A DNA stretch of 64,000 bases from DATFDN01 sp035685165 (GTDB lineage: Bacteria; Pseudomonadota; Alphaproteobacteria; Acetobacterales; Acetobacteraceae): the NCBI GenBank assembly GCA_035685165.1, contig DASRBI010000009.1, forward strand, positions 186,001 through 250,000, given 5' to 3'. The first letter of the stretch is position 1. Each line of letters opens with the position of its first letter. Under the pieces are notes generated by a model. It ran no database searches, had not been told where the DNA came from, and saw nothing but the letters and a program-made list of their open reading frames with translations. This document shows, in pieces, positions 1-8,609 of the stretch. The translations under genes were made by a program, and so were the position numbers.

Positions 1-194
1 CGGCGCAGCACAATCGCAGCACGGAAGCTGAGATGCGCGCCATCCTAGAAGCCGCCGCGCGGCCGGAAGGCCGGCTACGCCTTGGCTCTGCGCTCGCCGA
101 AATGAGCCGGAACATCGGGCTGACAAACGCTGATGTAAATGCCCTTGAACAGGCACGCGACGCCCGGCCCGCCGAGCCGCTGCGCTTCGAATGA
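1..194 (+). CDS. FitA/VapB-type antitoxin, 5' end cut by window
   Basis: Read in the frame that begins at base 3, this encodes the C-terminal 63 residues of a short protein with the motif HNRSTEAEMRAILEAA, which is characteristic of FitA-like ribbon-helix-helix antitoxins (typically HGRSxEAEVRxIL). Such antitoxins bind their own promoter and neutralise a PIN-domain RNase. The stop codon overlaps the start of the downstream vapC by four bases (ATGA, 191-194), the usual antitoxin-toxin coupling. The N-terminus lies outside the window. Family assignment rests on the motif and on the neighbour. Confidence 0.75.
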   Translation, partial: AQHNRSTEAEMRAILEAAARPEGRLRLGSALAEMSRNIGLTNADVNALEQARDARPAEPLRFE

Positions 195-609
195 TCCTGC
201 TCGACACGAATGTCGTCTCCGAAGCGATGAAGCCCGAACCAGCACCAGCGGTTCGCGCCTGGCTCGACGCGCAGGCGCCGGCGACCCTCTACCTGTCCAG
301 CGTCACCATCGCCGAGCTGATGGTCAGAGTCGGCGCGCTGCCCAAGGGCCGGCGGAAGGGCAAGCTGACCGCTGCGTTGGACGGCGTGCTGGAGCTATTC
401 GCGGACCGTATCCATTCGACATCCGTGCCGCGCGCCGCTACGCCGAACTCGCCGTCAGAGCGCGCGCGGCCGGCAGCGGCTTCCGGACCCCCGACGGCTA
501 TATCTCCGCGATCGCTGCCGCGCATGATTTCGCGGTCGCGTCTCGCGGCACGAGCGCGTTCAACGCCGCCGGCATGACCGTGATCGATCCGTGGACAACT
601 GCCGTATGA
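191..609 (+). pseudogene. vapC: VapC/FitB-type PIN-domain toxin, frameshifted
   Basis: The N-terminal half (MILLDTNVVSEAMKPEP) carries the first catalytic Asp (D5) and the Glu of TIAELM. At about base 410 the reading frame is lost: the frame that starts at 191 continues as nonsense to 577. The expected C-terminal half (PFDIRAARRYAELA, TPDGYISAIAAAH, VIDPW) continues in another frame to a stop at 607-609. The junction lacks one, or one plus three, bases relative to intact relatives. In the restored C-terminus the TR(D/N) motif reads SRGT, so a conserved acidic or polar position is also lost. The toxin is almost certainly inactive unless the shift is a sequencing error. Confidence 0.8.
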
Positions 610-721
610 GCAACGGCCCTGAAGAGCACGAACACAGGTCAACGTCCCGAGCGGTCGCGCGAATGTCATACTGGCTACGATGCGCGACCCTGAATGCTTA
701 AGAGCGAAGTGGGCACACGAG

Positions 722-1810
722 ATGAAGCTCCGCCGAGATGCTCGAACCCTCAAAGCCAAAGCACTCTGTTCGCTCCGCCGCGCGGTGACGGCGTTCAACG
801 GTTGCGATGAAGATGGGCGGGTAACCACCGTTTTGCTGCATCTACAGCACGCAAGCGAGATGCTTCTCAAGGCGGTCTTGGTCCAGCGTGGAGTGCGGGT
901 AATTGATCCAGTAAAGAAGACCAGCATTGGGCATAATAAATGCATCAATTTGGCCACTCAACACGCCAAGTTGTCGATGTTGGATGCGGGATTGCTGCGG
1001 GCGGTCGATGCACTGCGCGACGCTGAGCAACACTGGATGATCGTTGTCCCCGAAGACGTTCTTTACCTCTATGCGCGGGGCTTGGTGACAGTATTCGATA
1101 ATCTTCTCACGAACGTTCTCGGTGATTCTCTGGCTTGCCATCTCCCTGCTAGAGTACTGCCCGTCAGCACTCAGCCGCCTGCGGGCTTCCATCTCCTGGT
1201 CGACCGCGAGTACACCCAGATCCAAAATTTGCTCCAGCCAGGCAAGAGACAACGGGATGAGGCGCGCGGCCGTATCCGTACGCTTCTGGCGATGGAATCG
1301 CACGTTACTGAAGGCATCGATATCAGTGAGGCTGATATTGACCGGGTTGAAAAAGCAATTCGTGCGGGCCAGAGTCGTACTTCGGTCTTTCCTCACCTCA
1401 GCGACCTCGATACGCAGATATCAGGCTCAGAGGCGACAATCGTCGTACGCATCGCTAAGAAAGACGGTGAGGGTGCGCCGGTGCGCTTCATAGCGGCTGA
1501 CGATCCGACGGAAGCAGCGGCTGTCCGCGAGGTGGACTTGCAAAAGAAATTTTATCTCTCAGCGACGGAATTGGCGAAAAGGCTCCGCCTCACACCACCG
1601 CGGTCTTATGCCCTACGTCGGAAGCTCGGTATCGACGGAGACCCGCAATGCAGGCACACATTCACCTTCGGCAGGAGCAGACATGATCGCTTTTCAGATA
1701 ACGCCTTTACCCGGATGCGCGACGCTTTGCGCAATATTCATTCTCCCGGCGCCGAACAGCCTGTTGTGCAGAAAGCAGCTCCGGGCACCTGTAGAGATCG
1801 TTACATATAA
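722..1810 (+). CDS. DUF3644-like protein of unknown function
   Basis: The protein is about 362 residues from the ATG at 722. The frame is open from an ATG at 680, but the MKLRRDARTLKAKAL start matches what I recall of the family better. Recognisable blocks are LHLQHASEMLLKAVLVQRG near the N-terminus, DALRDAEQHWMIVV, and LLAMESHV in the middle. The C-terminal part (ATELAKRLRLTPPRSYALRR) looks like a helix-turn-helix or wing. I see no catalytic motif and no signal peptide. DUF3644 proteins are of unknown function and often sit in accessory DNA, which fits the broken toxin-antitoxin pair upstream and the mer operon downstream. The C-terminal tail looks short and may be worn. Family call is from memory of sequence pattern, moderately sure. 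Confidence 0.65.
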   Translation: MKLRRDARTLKAKALCSLRRAVTAFNGCDEDGRVTTVLLHLQHASEMLLKAVLVQRGVRVIDPVKKTSIGHNKCINLATQHAKLSMLDAGLLRAVDALRDAEQHWMIVVPEDVLYLYARGLVTVFDNLLTNVLGDSLACHLPARVLPVSTQPPAGFHLLVDREYTQIQNLLQPGKRQRDEARGRIRTLLAMESHVTEGIDISEADIDRVEKAIRAGQSRTSVFPHLSDLDTQISGSEATIVVRIAKKDGEGAPVRFIAADDPTEAAAVREVDLQKKFYLSATELAKRLRLTPPRSYALRRKLGIDGDPQCRHTFTFGRSRHDRFSDNAFTRMRDALRNIHSPGAEQPVVQKAAPGTCRDRYI

Positions 1811-2340
1811 GCGCTCCGGGCGCTGGCTCATAGTCGACGTTATTGGCGCTCCCTATCTCGGTTTTCATAGCGTATAATCTGTTCTGCGCTGCGGTGGTGG
1901 TGGGACGCGCGATCCAACTCGGTCGTGGAGTTCGCCAACATGCTCACCATCGGCATCGTTCTCAGCATCTTAGGCATCGGCTTTCTGTGCTGGCTGATAT
2001 TCACTATTGATCTCGCGAGCCTGACCCGGTGGCTGGTCCTTGCAACCTAGGCAACAGCGGAACTTGCCAGGGATGAACCATGCATCTCGCCCTTTGCCTT
2101 CAACGCGCTAATCTGGATCATGCAGGATGCTGGCTTCGGCGGCATGAATTGGCTGGCGAACGCGATGGGGCACGCCCCGGGACGGGGACATTTGGCGGGC
2201 GTGGCCCTGGCGGGCGTTGGTGGTCGGGGGGACTGGCGGGGACGGGGCATCTGCCTCGCCGCTCAGGTGGGGAGACGCGGTAAGCGGCGCAGCGCCCGGG
2301 TGAAAATGGCCTGATCCGGCGTTGGTGCGTTGAACCAGCC
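1811..2340 (+). other. Gene debris; small membrane peptide ORF 1940-2050
   Basis: This stretch has no intact gene. An ATG at 1940 opens a 36-residue frame (MLTIGIVLSILGIGFLCW..., stop 2048-2050) whose first 20 residues form one hydrophobic helix. It resembles the start of a small alphaproteobacterial membrane protein often found on plasmids and islands, but the similarity ends after LIFT, so it is probably a truncated copy. Between about 2080 and 2200 another frame reads NALIWIMQDAGFGGMNWLA, which looks protein-like but which I do not recognise. No terminator or promoter is evident. Confidence 0.3.
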
Positions 2341-3753
2341 CTATCCCGCGCAGCAGGAGAGCTTTGCCAAGTCCTTCGCGAACCCGAGTGCGGCGAGTTT
2401 CACCCCCTCCACTGTCGTGAGATAGGGGAACAAGGTTTCGGCCAGGTCGGTGACGGTCAGACCGTGTTTGATCGCCAGCACAGCCGTCTGGATCGAATCG
2501 ACCCCCTCCGGCGCCAGGATCTGCGCGCCGAGCAGGCGCAGACTCCCCTCCTCCGCGACCAGCTTGATCAGCCCGCGGGTGTCGCGCGCAGCGAGCGCGC
2601 GGGGAACCTGCTCGAGCTTCAGGGTGACCGTGCGCACCGCCAATCCCTGGGCTCGGGCTTCGCCTTCCGTGAGCCCGACGCGCGCCGCCTGCGGGTCCGT
2701 GAACACCAACTCCGGCATGGCGCGCGAGTCGTAGCGGCGTGAGTTGCCGTTCAACGCGTTCTCGGCCGCCAGCCTTGCGCCATAGGCCGCCATGTACACG
2801 AACCGATCGCGGCCGGTGACGTCGCCCGCGGCATAGGTGCCGGGGCGCGAGGTGGCGAGGTGCTCGTCCACCGTGATCGCGCCGTGCGCGTCGGTGGCGA
2901 TGCCGGCGGCGGCGAGGTCGAGGTCGGCGGTGTTGGGCACGCGGCCGGTCGCGACCAGAACCTGCTCCGCGCGGATCGTCTCCGGGTGGCCGTCCTGCGT
3001 CACATCGAACGCAATACCGGTTTCGTCGCGGCGGATGCGGCGATAGGCGAGGCCCAAGCGGACGACGATGCCCTCGTCGCGCAGGTAGCCGGTGAGCGCC
3101 GCGGCGAGCTCCGGCTCGAAGCCGGGCAGGAGATGCGAGCGGCAGGCGATGGTAACCGCGACGCCGAACCGGGCGAACATCTGGCCGAGCTCGCAGCCGA
3201 TCACCCCGCCGCCGACGATCAGCAGCGCGCGCGGCAGGCGGGCGAGGGCGAGCGCCGTGGTGCTGGTGAGATAGGGGACCGTCTCGATGCCCGCGATGAT
3301 GGGGATTGCGGGTGCCGCGCCGGTGGCGATGACGACTCGCGCGGCGGGAAAAAATTCATCGCCGGCGACGACGGCCGCCGCGGTGAAGCGGGCGGCACCT
3401 TCCACGTAGCGGATGCTTTCGTATTGCGGCAGTAGGGCGGCGTATTTGGCCTCGCGCAACCCACCGACCAGCGCGTCCTTCTGCGCCATTAGCGCGGCCC
3501 AGTCGGTCAGCCGCGCGGTCGCGGCGATGCCCGCGAAACGCGACGCCGCCTTGGCCTGGTGCAGCGCCTCGGCGGCGCGGATCAGGGTTTTCGACGGCAC
3601 GCAGCCGATATTGACGCAGGTGCCCCCGATGGTGCCCGCACCGATCAGCGCCACGTCGGCGCCGAGCTCGCTCGCGCGGATTGCGGCCGAGAACCCGGCC
3701 GATCCGGCGCCGATCACCACGAGGTCGGGTGTGGAGCGGCGCTTCGACGACAC
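2341..3753 (-). CDS. merA: Mercuric reductase MerA (no N-terminal HMA domain)
   Basis: This flavoprotein reduces Hg(II) to volatile Hg(0) with NADPH in the cytoplasm. The 470 residues follow the pyridine-nucleotide disulfide oxidoreductase plan: FAD fold VVIGAGSAG at 12-20, redox-active CVNIGC (C46/C51), NAD(P) fold LLIVGGGVIGCELG, and a dimerisation domain. The C-terminus ends KLSCCAG (C467/C468), the vicinal cysteine pair that hands Hg(II) to the active site and separates MerA from dihydrolipoamide dehydrogenase. The N-terminal metal-binding NmerA domain of Tn501-type enzymes is absent, as in many short alphaproteobacterial MerA. The start is GTG at 3753, and merP ends 37 bases upstream. 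It is the last gene of merT-merP-merA. Confidence 0.95.
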   Translation of the reverse strand: MSSKRRSTPDLVVIGAGSAGFSAAIRASELGADVALIGAGTIGGTCVNIGCVPSKTLIRAAEALHQAKAASRFAGIAATARLTDWAALMAQKDALVGGLREAKYAALLPQYESIRYVEGAARFTAAAVVAGDEFFPAARVVIATGAAPAIPIIAGIETVPYLTSTTALALARLPRALLIVGGGVIGCELGQMFARFGVAVTIACRSHLLPGFEPELAAALTGYLRDEGIVVRLGLAYRRIRRDETGIAFDVTQDGHPETIRAEQVLVATGRVPNTADLDLAAAGIATDAHGAITVDEHLATSRPGTYAAGDVTGRDRFVYMAAYGARLAAENALNGNSRRYDSRAMPELVFTDPQAARVGLTEGEARAQGLAVRTVTLKLEQVPRALAARDTRGLIKLVAEEGSLRLLGAQILAPEGVDSIQTAVLAIKHGLTVTDLAETLFPYLTTVEGVKLAALGFAKDLAKLSCCAG

Positions 3754-3790
3754 GGCACAGCAATGAAGCGTGGAGGCGGCATCCGCGCGA

Positions 3791-4102
3791 TCAGCCCTTT
3801 GCCGGCTTGGCGATTTCAGCGGGATAGCCCTGATCGGTCACCGCCTTGATCAGTGCCGCCGGCGAGGTCGCGGTCGCGTTGTAGGTCACGGTCGCGGTTA
3901 CATCGGACATCCCGTTCGGCTGGCTGACCTGCACGGCTGAAACGCCCTTCACGTGCGCCAGTGTGTTTTCGACGATCGGCCCGCACAGCACGCAGCCGGC
4001 GTGATGCACGTCGAGCACCACGCTGGTGTCGGCGGCCTGCGCGGCGAACGGGACGGCGAGCAGACTGACCGCGAATGCGGCAGCAAGGACGGAACGAGGT
4101 AT
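3791..4102 (-). CDS. merP: Periplasmic mercury-binding protein MerP, non-canonical start
   Basis: MerP scavenges Hg(II) in the periplasm and passes it to MerT. The sequence has a signal peptide (SVLAAAFAVSLLAVPFAAQA) and then a heavy-metal-associated fold with the Hg-binding pair in AGCVLCGP (C37/C40). It is 103 residues from the position where a start is expected, within the usual MerP size. That position reads ATA: the minus strand runs GGGAGAATCACCATACCT, a good ribosome site 8 bases before ATA, in the typical MerP start context but with A in place of G. No ATG, GTG or TTG lies in frame between the merT stop and the signal peptide. The frame stays open upstream into merT (to 4261), but that extension would bury the signal peptide. 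Confidence 0.85.
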   Translation of the reverse strand: MPRSVLAAAFAVSLLAVPFAAQAADTSVVLDVHHAGCVLCGPIVENTLAHVKGVSAVQVSQPNGMSDVTATVTYNATATSPAALIKAVTDQGYPAEIAKPAKG

Positions 4103-4116
4103 GGTGATTCTCCCGG

Positions 4117-4515
4117 TCAGAAGGTGATGGCACGGATGAGGTAGGGAAAGGCAACAGCGATGACGAGCAGCACACCGGCGGTCCACAGCCCAATGCGGGC
4201 GATGCGGTCGGCGCGCAGGGTACCGCAATAGCCATCGGCGCAGGCGATCTGCGCCCTGCAACGCAGTCGCCAGGCGCCGAGCGCGATGAAGCCAAGTGCC
4301 ACAGCCGCGAAGAGCGGCTGGTAGGGTTCGAGCGCGGTGAGAGTGCCGATCCAGGCGCCGCTGACGCCGAGGGTAAACAGCGCGAACGGGATCACGCAGC
4401 AGGAGGCCGCCCCGAGTGCAGCCGCGATGCCACCGAGAGAGAGCAGCCTGGCACCCCGGCTGGTGACCGGCCGACCGACCGTGTCCATGATTGCCGTCCC
4501 AACCCGCTGATCCAT
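4117..4515 (-). CDS. merT: Mercury transporter MerT
   Basis: This inner-membrane protein moves Hg(II) from MerP to MerA. Its 132 residues have three hydrophobic segments (about 24-50, 65-84, 104-124). The first contains the vicinal cysteines GAASCCVIPF (C39/C40), and the cytoplasmic loop contains CADGYC (C92/C97); both pairs are MerT hallmarks. The start is ATG at 4515; a second in-frame ATG at 4488 would give a more usual length. It is the first gene of the operon, divergent from merR, with the operator between them. The stop precedes the merP start by 14 bases. Confidence 0.93.
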   Translation of the reverse strand: MDQRVGTAIMDTVGRPVTSRGARLLSLGGIAAALGAASCCVIPFALFTLGVSGAWIGTLTALEPYQPLFAAVALGFIALGAWRLRCRAQIACADGYCGTLRADRIARIGLWTAGVLLVIAVAFPYLIRAITF

Positions 4516-4561
4516 GCCTTGCCTGCTCCGACAGGTGCGCCTAGACCCAGGGTTGTGGGAT

Positions 4562-4582
4562 CTGTAGCAACTCCAGGTTCAA
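4562..4582 (-). promoter_or_regulatory. mer operator and -35 element for merTPA
   Basis: Read on the minus strand this is TTGAAC followed at once by CTGGAG-TTG-CTACAG. The hexamer suits a -35 box and the dyad (one mismatch) suits a MerR-family operator lying between -35 and -10, in the direction of merTPA. The -10 is not clear: the bases about 19 further on (CACAAC/ACAACC) are weak, which is usual for MerR-activated promoters that need DNA distortion. It lies in the merR-merT intergenic space if merR starts at 4621. Confidence 0.6.
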
Positions 4583-4620
4583 GAAGAAAAATCGACCCTG
4601 CGCCGATTTCTGGCGGGCCG

Positions 4621-5040
4621 TTGATCCCGATCGGGACGCTGGCTGCCCGCACGCGCTGCAACATCGAGACCATCCGCTTCTACGAGAAGATCGGCGTGCT
4701 GCCGAAGCCCGCCCGCACCGAGGGCGGACATCGCGCCTATGGCCGCTCCCATGTCGAGCGGCTGACCTTCATCCGCCGCGCCCGCGAACTCGGCTTCACG
4801 CTCGACGAAGTGCGCGCGCTGCTGCGGCTGGCCGAGGCGCGCAAGGTTCCCTGCACTGAGGTTAAAGATCTCGCCGCGACCCATCTCGCCGAGGTCAGGA
4901 CCAAGATCGCCGATCTGCGCGCCATGCAGAAGGCGTTGACCTCGTTGATTGCGCAATGCGATGCCCGCGGCAATGCCGATGGTCAGCTGGGCTGTCCGCT
5001 AATCGAGACGCTGCTGACCAGCACGACAAACGGGTACTGA
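4621..5040 (+). CDS. merR: Mercury-responsive regulator MerR
   Basis: This dimeric regulator represses merTPA without Hg(II) and activates it when Hg(II) binds. It has the MerR winged-helix start (IPIGTLAARTRCNIETIRFY, EKIGVLP, GGHRAY), a dimerisation coiled coil, and all three Hg ligands: C78 (KVPCTEV), C113 (AQCDARG) and C125 (LGCPLIE), corresponding to C82, C117 and C126 of Tn501 MerR. I place the start at the TTG at 4621, giving 139 residues. The frame is open back to another TTG at 4519, but that would put the operator inside the gene. It is divergent from merT. Confidence 0.9.
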   Translation: MIPIGTLAARTRCNIETIRFYEKIGVLPKPARTEGGHRAYGRSHVERLTFIRRARELGFTLDEVRALLRLAEARKVPCTEVKDLAATHLAEVRTKIADLRAMQKALTSLIAQCDARGNADGQLGCPLIETLLTSTTNGY

Positions 5041-5110
5041 CGCGGTTCATTCCCCGGTGCTTGGCCAATCCATAGGCGGTCGTCGCAGCACCGCCTCCAG
5101 GCCCAGTCCG

Positions 5111-5689
5111 CTACGAATGCTGTCCTTCGCTGTTACCGGCAGAGCTCCCGTCCTCCTGTCTGTGCCCCATGCCCATTGTGCGCGGGATCGATGACCGCGA
5201 CAAAGATTCAAGCCCGAGCAGGGCAATGCAGTCCGCCCGCGCGATCGCGATCAGAAGCGACTGCACATAGGGCGCGAACGACCGTTGCACCTCGATGCGC
5301 CAGGTCGCTGCGCCTTGCCGCCAAAGCACGATCTCCGCTTTTTCGAACAGCGTGCGCGTGCACATGCCCGGCGGGAACGCCGCCACGGACAAATCGAGCG
5401 GCACCGCCCCGTTCAACAGCGCATCGGCATCCGCGCCTCTCAGCACGAATCCGACCTGCCGGTGCGAGACATCCACCAATGCGAACGGCCGGCCAAGAGC
5501 GGCATCGTGTACCCGCCGGCGAAGCGCATCGACGGCGCCTAGCAGCAGCCACTCGTCCGGTCCAAGCCAGAGCGCCCAGTCGCCCTCCGCGCGGCACGGC
5601 TCCGCCGGCAGGCCGAGCCCGAACGCGAGACATTCCATCCCGCGCAGGACCAGCCGCCCGGTCGGCGGCACCGCCGCCAGCTCAGCCAT
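5111..5689 (-). CDS. soxG: Sarcosine oxidase gamma subunit
   Basis: This is the smallest folate-side subunit of heterotetrameric sarcosine oxidase, which demethylates sarcosine to glycine and passes the methyl carbon to tetrahydrofolate. The 192-residue protein has the family pattern of short blocks: ALWLGPDEWLLLG, LVDVSHRQVGFVLRG, LLNGAVPLDLS and RSFAPYVQSL. About 25 residues at the C-terminus after IALLGLESL look unconserved. The ATG overlaps the end of soxA by 8 bases. It is the last gene of soxB-soxD-soxA-soxG and converges on merR with about 70 bases between. Confidence 0.9.
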   Translation of the reverse strand: MAELAAVPPTGRLVLRGMECLAFGLGLPAEPCRAEGDWALWLGPDEWLLLGAVDALRRRVHDAALGRPFALVDVSHRQVGFVLRGADADALLNGAVPLDLSVAAFPPGMCTRTLFEKAEIVLWRQGAATWRIEVQRSFAPYVQSLLIAIARADCIALLGLESLSRSSIPRTMGMGHRQEDGSSAGNSEGQHS

Positions 5690-8609
5690 GCAGGCGCGCT
5701 CCCGCGGGATCGTAAAACACCGGCGGCACGACGCGCGCCGGCAAGGCGGGACCGGCGGCGACGGTGAAGAACACGCGCGTCGCGATCCGCGCGCGTCCGC
5801 CGGCCAGCAACGCCAGCGCGAACGGGCGACCCAGCGTTGCGCTACGATAGGCGGAGGTCACGTAGCCCGCCGCCGTGCGGTCGCCCGAGGCGAGCAGCAG
5901 TTGCGAACCTTCCTCGGGCAGCGAAACGCCGTCCTCGGGCAGGAGGCCGACGAGCTGCATTCGTCCCGGCGCGACGAGATCGGCAAGCAGCAGGGAGCGC
6001 GCGCCGATGAAATCGACCTTCCGCCGGCCGATGGCCGAGCCGAGGCCGAGATCGTCCGGTGTCACCGTGCCGTCGGTCTCGTGGCCGATCACGATATAGC
6101 CCTTCTCCGCGCGCAGCACGTGCATCGCTTCGGTGCCGTACGGCACGGCACCTGACCGGTACACCGCGTCCCACAGGGCCTCGCCCTCGCTGGCGGGCAC
6201 GTTCAGCTCATAGCCGAGCTCACCGGTGAAGCTGACGCGGAACAGCCGCCCCGGCACGCCGCAAATCCGCGGCTCGGCGACGCTCATGTGCGGGAACGCG
6301 GAAAGATCGACGCCCTCCACCAGCGGCGCCACGATCTCCCGCGCCCGCGGTCCCTGCACCGCGACCACCGCCCATTGCTCAGTGACGTCGGTGAGCCAGG
6401 CCCGCAGGTCAGTGAACTCCGTTTGCAGGAAATCCTCCATCTGCGCGCGCACGGCGGCGATGCCGGAGGTGGTCGTAGTGACGTGAAACCGATCCTCTGC
6501 AAGGCGCCCCACCACGCCGTCGTCCATCACGAACCCGGCCTCGTTCAGCATGATCGCGTAGCGGCAGCGCCCGGGCGCCAGCCGGGCCAGATCGTGGGCG
6601 TACATGCGGTCGAGGAACGTGGCGGCATCCGGCCCGGCCACCTCGATCTTGCCGAGCGTCGAGGCGTCGAACATCCCCGCCTCGCCGCGCACCGCGCGGC
6701 ACTCGCGCGCGACCGCCTGCTCCTCGGTCTCGCCCGCGCGCGGAAAATGGTGCGCGCGGAGCCACTGCCCGACCGGCTCGAACACCGCGCCGAGCGCCTC
6801 AGCGCGCGCATGCATCGGGGTGCGGCGAACCGGCTCGAACAGCGCACCGCGCTGATGGCCGGCGAGCGCTCCGAACGTCACGGGCGTGTAGGGCATCCGA
6901 AACGTGGTCAGTCCGACCCGCGGCAGCGGACGGCCGAGCGTGCTGGCGGCGATCGCCAGCGCGTTCATGCTCGAGGTCTTGCCCTGGTCGGTCGCCATCC
7001 CGGTGGTGGTGTATCGCTTGACGTGCTCGATCGAGCGAAACCCCTCGCGCACGGCCTGCACGATGTCGCCCTGCGTGACGTCGTTCTGGAAATCGACGAA
7101 GGCGAAGCGCGGCCTGCCTCCGGGCGGCGGGGCGTCCGCGCCGTGCGCCGGCGTGACACTGACGGTCGTCTGCGCAGGCTCCGGCCGGCCGAGCGCGCGC
7201 GCCGCCGCCAGCGCGCCGGCGGCTGCGCCGTCATCGGCGCAGGCTTGCAGGCCAGCGAGGCCCCGGCACGCGCCGGCACAGATCAAATCCTGGCTCGGCG
7301 TGCCGGCGAGGAACGCGCCCCGCTCCGCGTCATAGACAATCGCGCCGCGCGACTGCGCGAACAGATGAAGCGAGGGCGTCCAGCCGCCTGACATCAGCAG
7401 CAGATCGCAGGCGATGCGCGCGCGCGGGCCGCCTCCGCGCGGCGCCAGATCCGCGCCGCTCACGCGCAATCCGCCGCTTGTGCCGACCACTTCGGTGCCG
7501 AACCGAACCGGCAATCTGTCGGTGGCACAACCGGCTGACGCGCGCAGATCAGCGATGGCGGCGATTTCGATCCCAGCCGCCTCGAGCTCCGGGACGAGCG
7601 CGTAGGCGCTGTCGTCGGCGGTCGCCAGCACCGCGCGCGTGCCGAGGCGCACCGCCCAGCGGTTGATGTAGGCGCGCGCCGCGCCGGCGAGCATGATGCC
7701 GGGGCGGTCATTGCCCGCGAACACCAGCGGGCGCTCGATCGCCCCGGTCGCCAGCACCACCTGCCGCGCGCGCAGCTTCCACAGCCGCTCACGCGCCATG
7801 CGATCGGGCTTCTCGGCGACATGGTCGGTCAGACGCTCGACGAGGCCGACATAGTTTTGCAGGAAATAGCCGAAGGCCGTGGTACGCAGCAGCAGCCGCA
7901 CCTGCGGATGAGCGGCGATCGCGGCGCAGGTTGCGTCGCGCCAGGCGGCGGCGCGCGCGCCGTCGATGCAGGCCTCGGCTTCCTGAAGCAGCCCGCCGCC
8001 CGCTTCCATCTGCTCGTCGGCCAGAACGACCGTCGCGCCGCGCTCGGCCGCCGCGCGCGCCGCCGCGAGCCCAGCCGCACCGGCGCCCACCACGAGCACG
8101 TCGCAAAAAGCGTAGCGATGAGTATAAAGGTCGGGATCGGGTTCGCGCGGCGCGCGGCCGAGCCCGGCGGCGCGGCGAATCGTCGGCTCGTAGAGGCGAT
8201 GCCACGCGCCCGCCGGTTGCATGAAGGTCTTGTAGTAGAACCCGGCGCCGAGCATTGGAGCCGCCAATCCGACCACCGCGCCGAGATCGGCGCGGAGCGA
8301 CGGCCAGCGGTTCTGGCTGAATGCCTGCAGCCCGTCGTACGGCTCGACCTGGGTCGCCCGCAAGTTCGGTGTGCGCCGCGCGCCGGTTCCAATTGTGACT
8401 AGCGCGTTCGGCTCCTCGGCGCCCGCCGCGATCGCTCCGCGCGGGCGGTGATACTTGAGGGAGCGGCCCATCAGGTGTTGCCCGTTCGCCAGCAGCGCGG
8501 AAGCGAGCGTGTCTCCTGGATGGGCCGCGAACATCTGCCCATCGAAGCTGAACCGGATCGCGCGCGTGCGGTCGATGCGACCGCCGCGCGGCAGGCGGTA
8601 TTTGTTCAC
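5682..8609 (-). CDS. soxA: Sarcosine oxidase alpha subunit
   Basis: This large subunit binds NAD+ and tetrahydrofolate and works with SoxB, SoxD and SoxG in the cytoplasm. The 975 residues contain an N-terminal ferredoxin-like Fer2_4 domain (RFSFDGQMFAAHPGDTLASA, GRSLKYHRPRG), a dinucleotide fold DVLVVGAGAAGLAAARAAA, and a long C-terminal aminomethyltransferase (GCV_T) half beginning near MFDASTLGKIEVAGPDA. I take the start as the GTG at 8609, whose GTGA overlaps the soxD stop. The open frame runs further upstream, but that part is soxD read out of frame. Confidence 0.95.
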   Translation of the reverse strand: MNKYRLPRGGRIDRTRAIRFSFDGQMFAAHPGDTLASALLANGQHLMGRSLKYHRPRGAIAAGAEEPNALVTIGTGARRTPNLRATQVEPYDGLQAFSQNRWPSLRADLGAVVGLAAPMLGAGFYYKTFMQPAGAWHRLYEPTIRRAAGLGRAPREPDPDLYTHRYAFCDVLVVGAGAAGLAAARAAAERGATVVLADEQMEAGGGLLQEAEACIDGARAAAWRDATCAAIAAHPQVRLLLRTTAFGYFLQNYVGLVERLTDHVAEKPDRMARERLWKLRARQVVLATGAIERPLVFAGNDRPGIMLAGAARAYINRWAVRLGTRAVLATADDSAYALVPELEAAGIEIAAIADLRASAGCATDRLPVRFGTEVVGTSGGLRVSGADLAPRGGGPRARIACDLLLMSGGWTPSLHLFAQSRGAIVYDAERGAFLAGTPSQDLICAGACRGLAGLQACADDGAAAGALAAARALGRPEPAQTTVSVTPAHGADAPPPGGRPRFAFVDFQNDVTQGDIVQAVREGFRSIEHVKRYTTTGMATDQGKTSSMNALAIAASTLGRPLPRVGLTTFRMPYTPVTFGALAGHQRGALFEPVRRTPMHARAEALGAVFEPVGQWLRAHHFPRAGETEEQAVARECRAVRGEAGMFDASTLGKIEVAGPDAATFLDRMYAHDLARLAPGRCRYAIMLNEAGFVMDDGVVGRLAEDRFHVTTTTSGIAAVRAQMEDFLQTEFTDLRAWLTDVTEQWAVVAVQGPRAREIVAPLVEGVDLSAFPHMSVAEPRICGVPGRLFRVSFTGELGYELNVPASEGEALWDAVYRSGAVPYGTEAMHVLRAEKGYIVIGHETDGTVTPDDLGLGSAIGRRKVDFIGARSLLLADLVAPGRMQLVGLLPEDGVSLPEEGSQLLLASGDRTAAGYVTSAYRSATLGRPFALALLAGGRARIATRVFFTVAAGPALPARVVPPVFYDPAGARLHG

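Noticed and set aside
4103..4261. Longer merP from an upstream start inside merT
   Set aside because: It would place about 53 Arg/His-rich residues before the signal peptide; no MerP has this.
4519..4620. Longer merR from the TTG at 4519
   Set aside because: It would put the operator and -35 box within the coding region and adds residues absent from MerR proteins.
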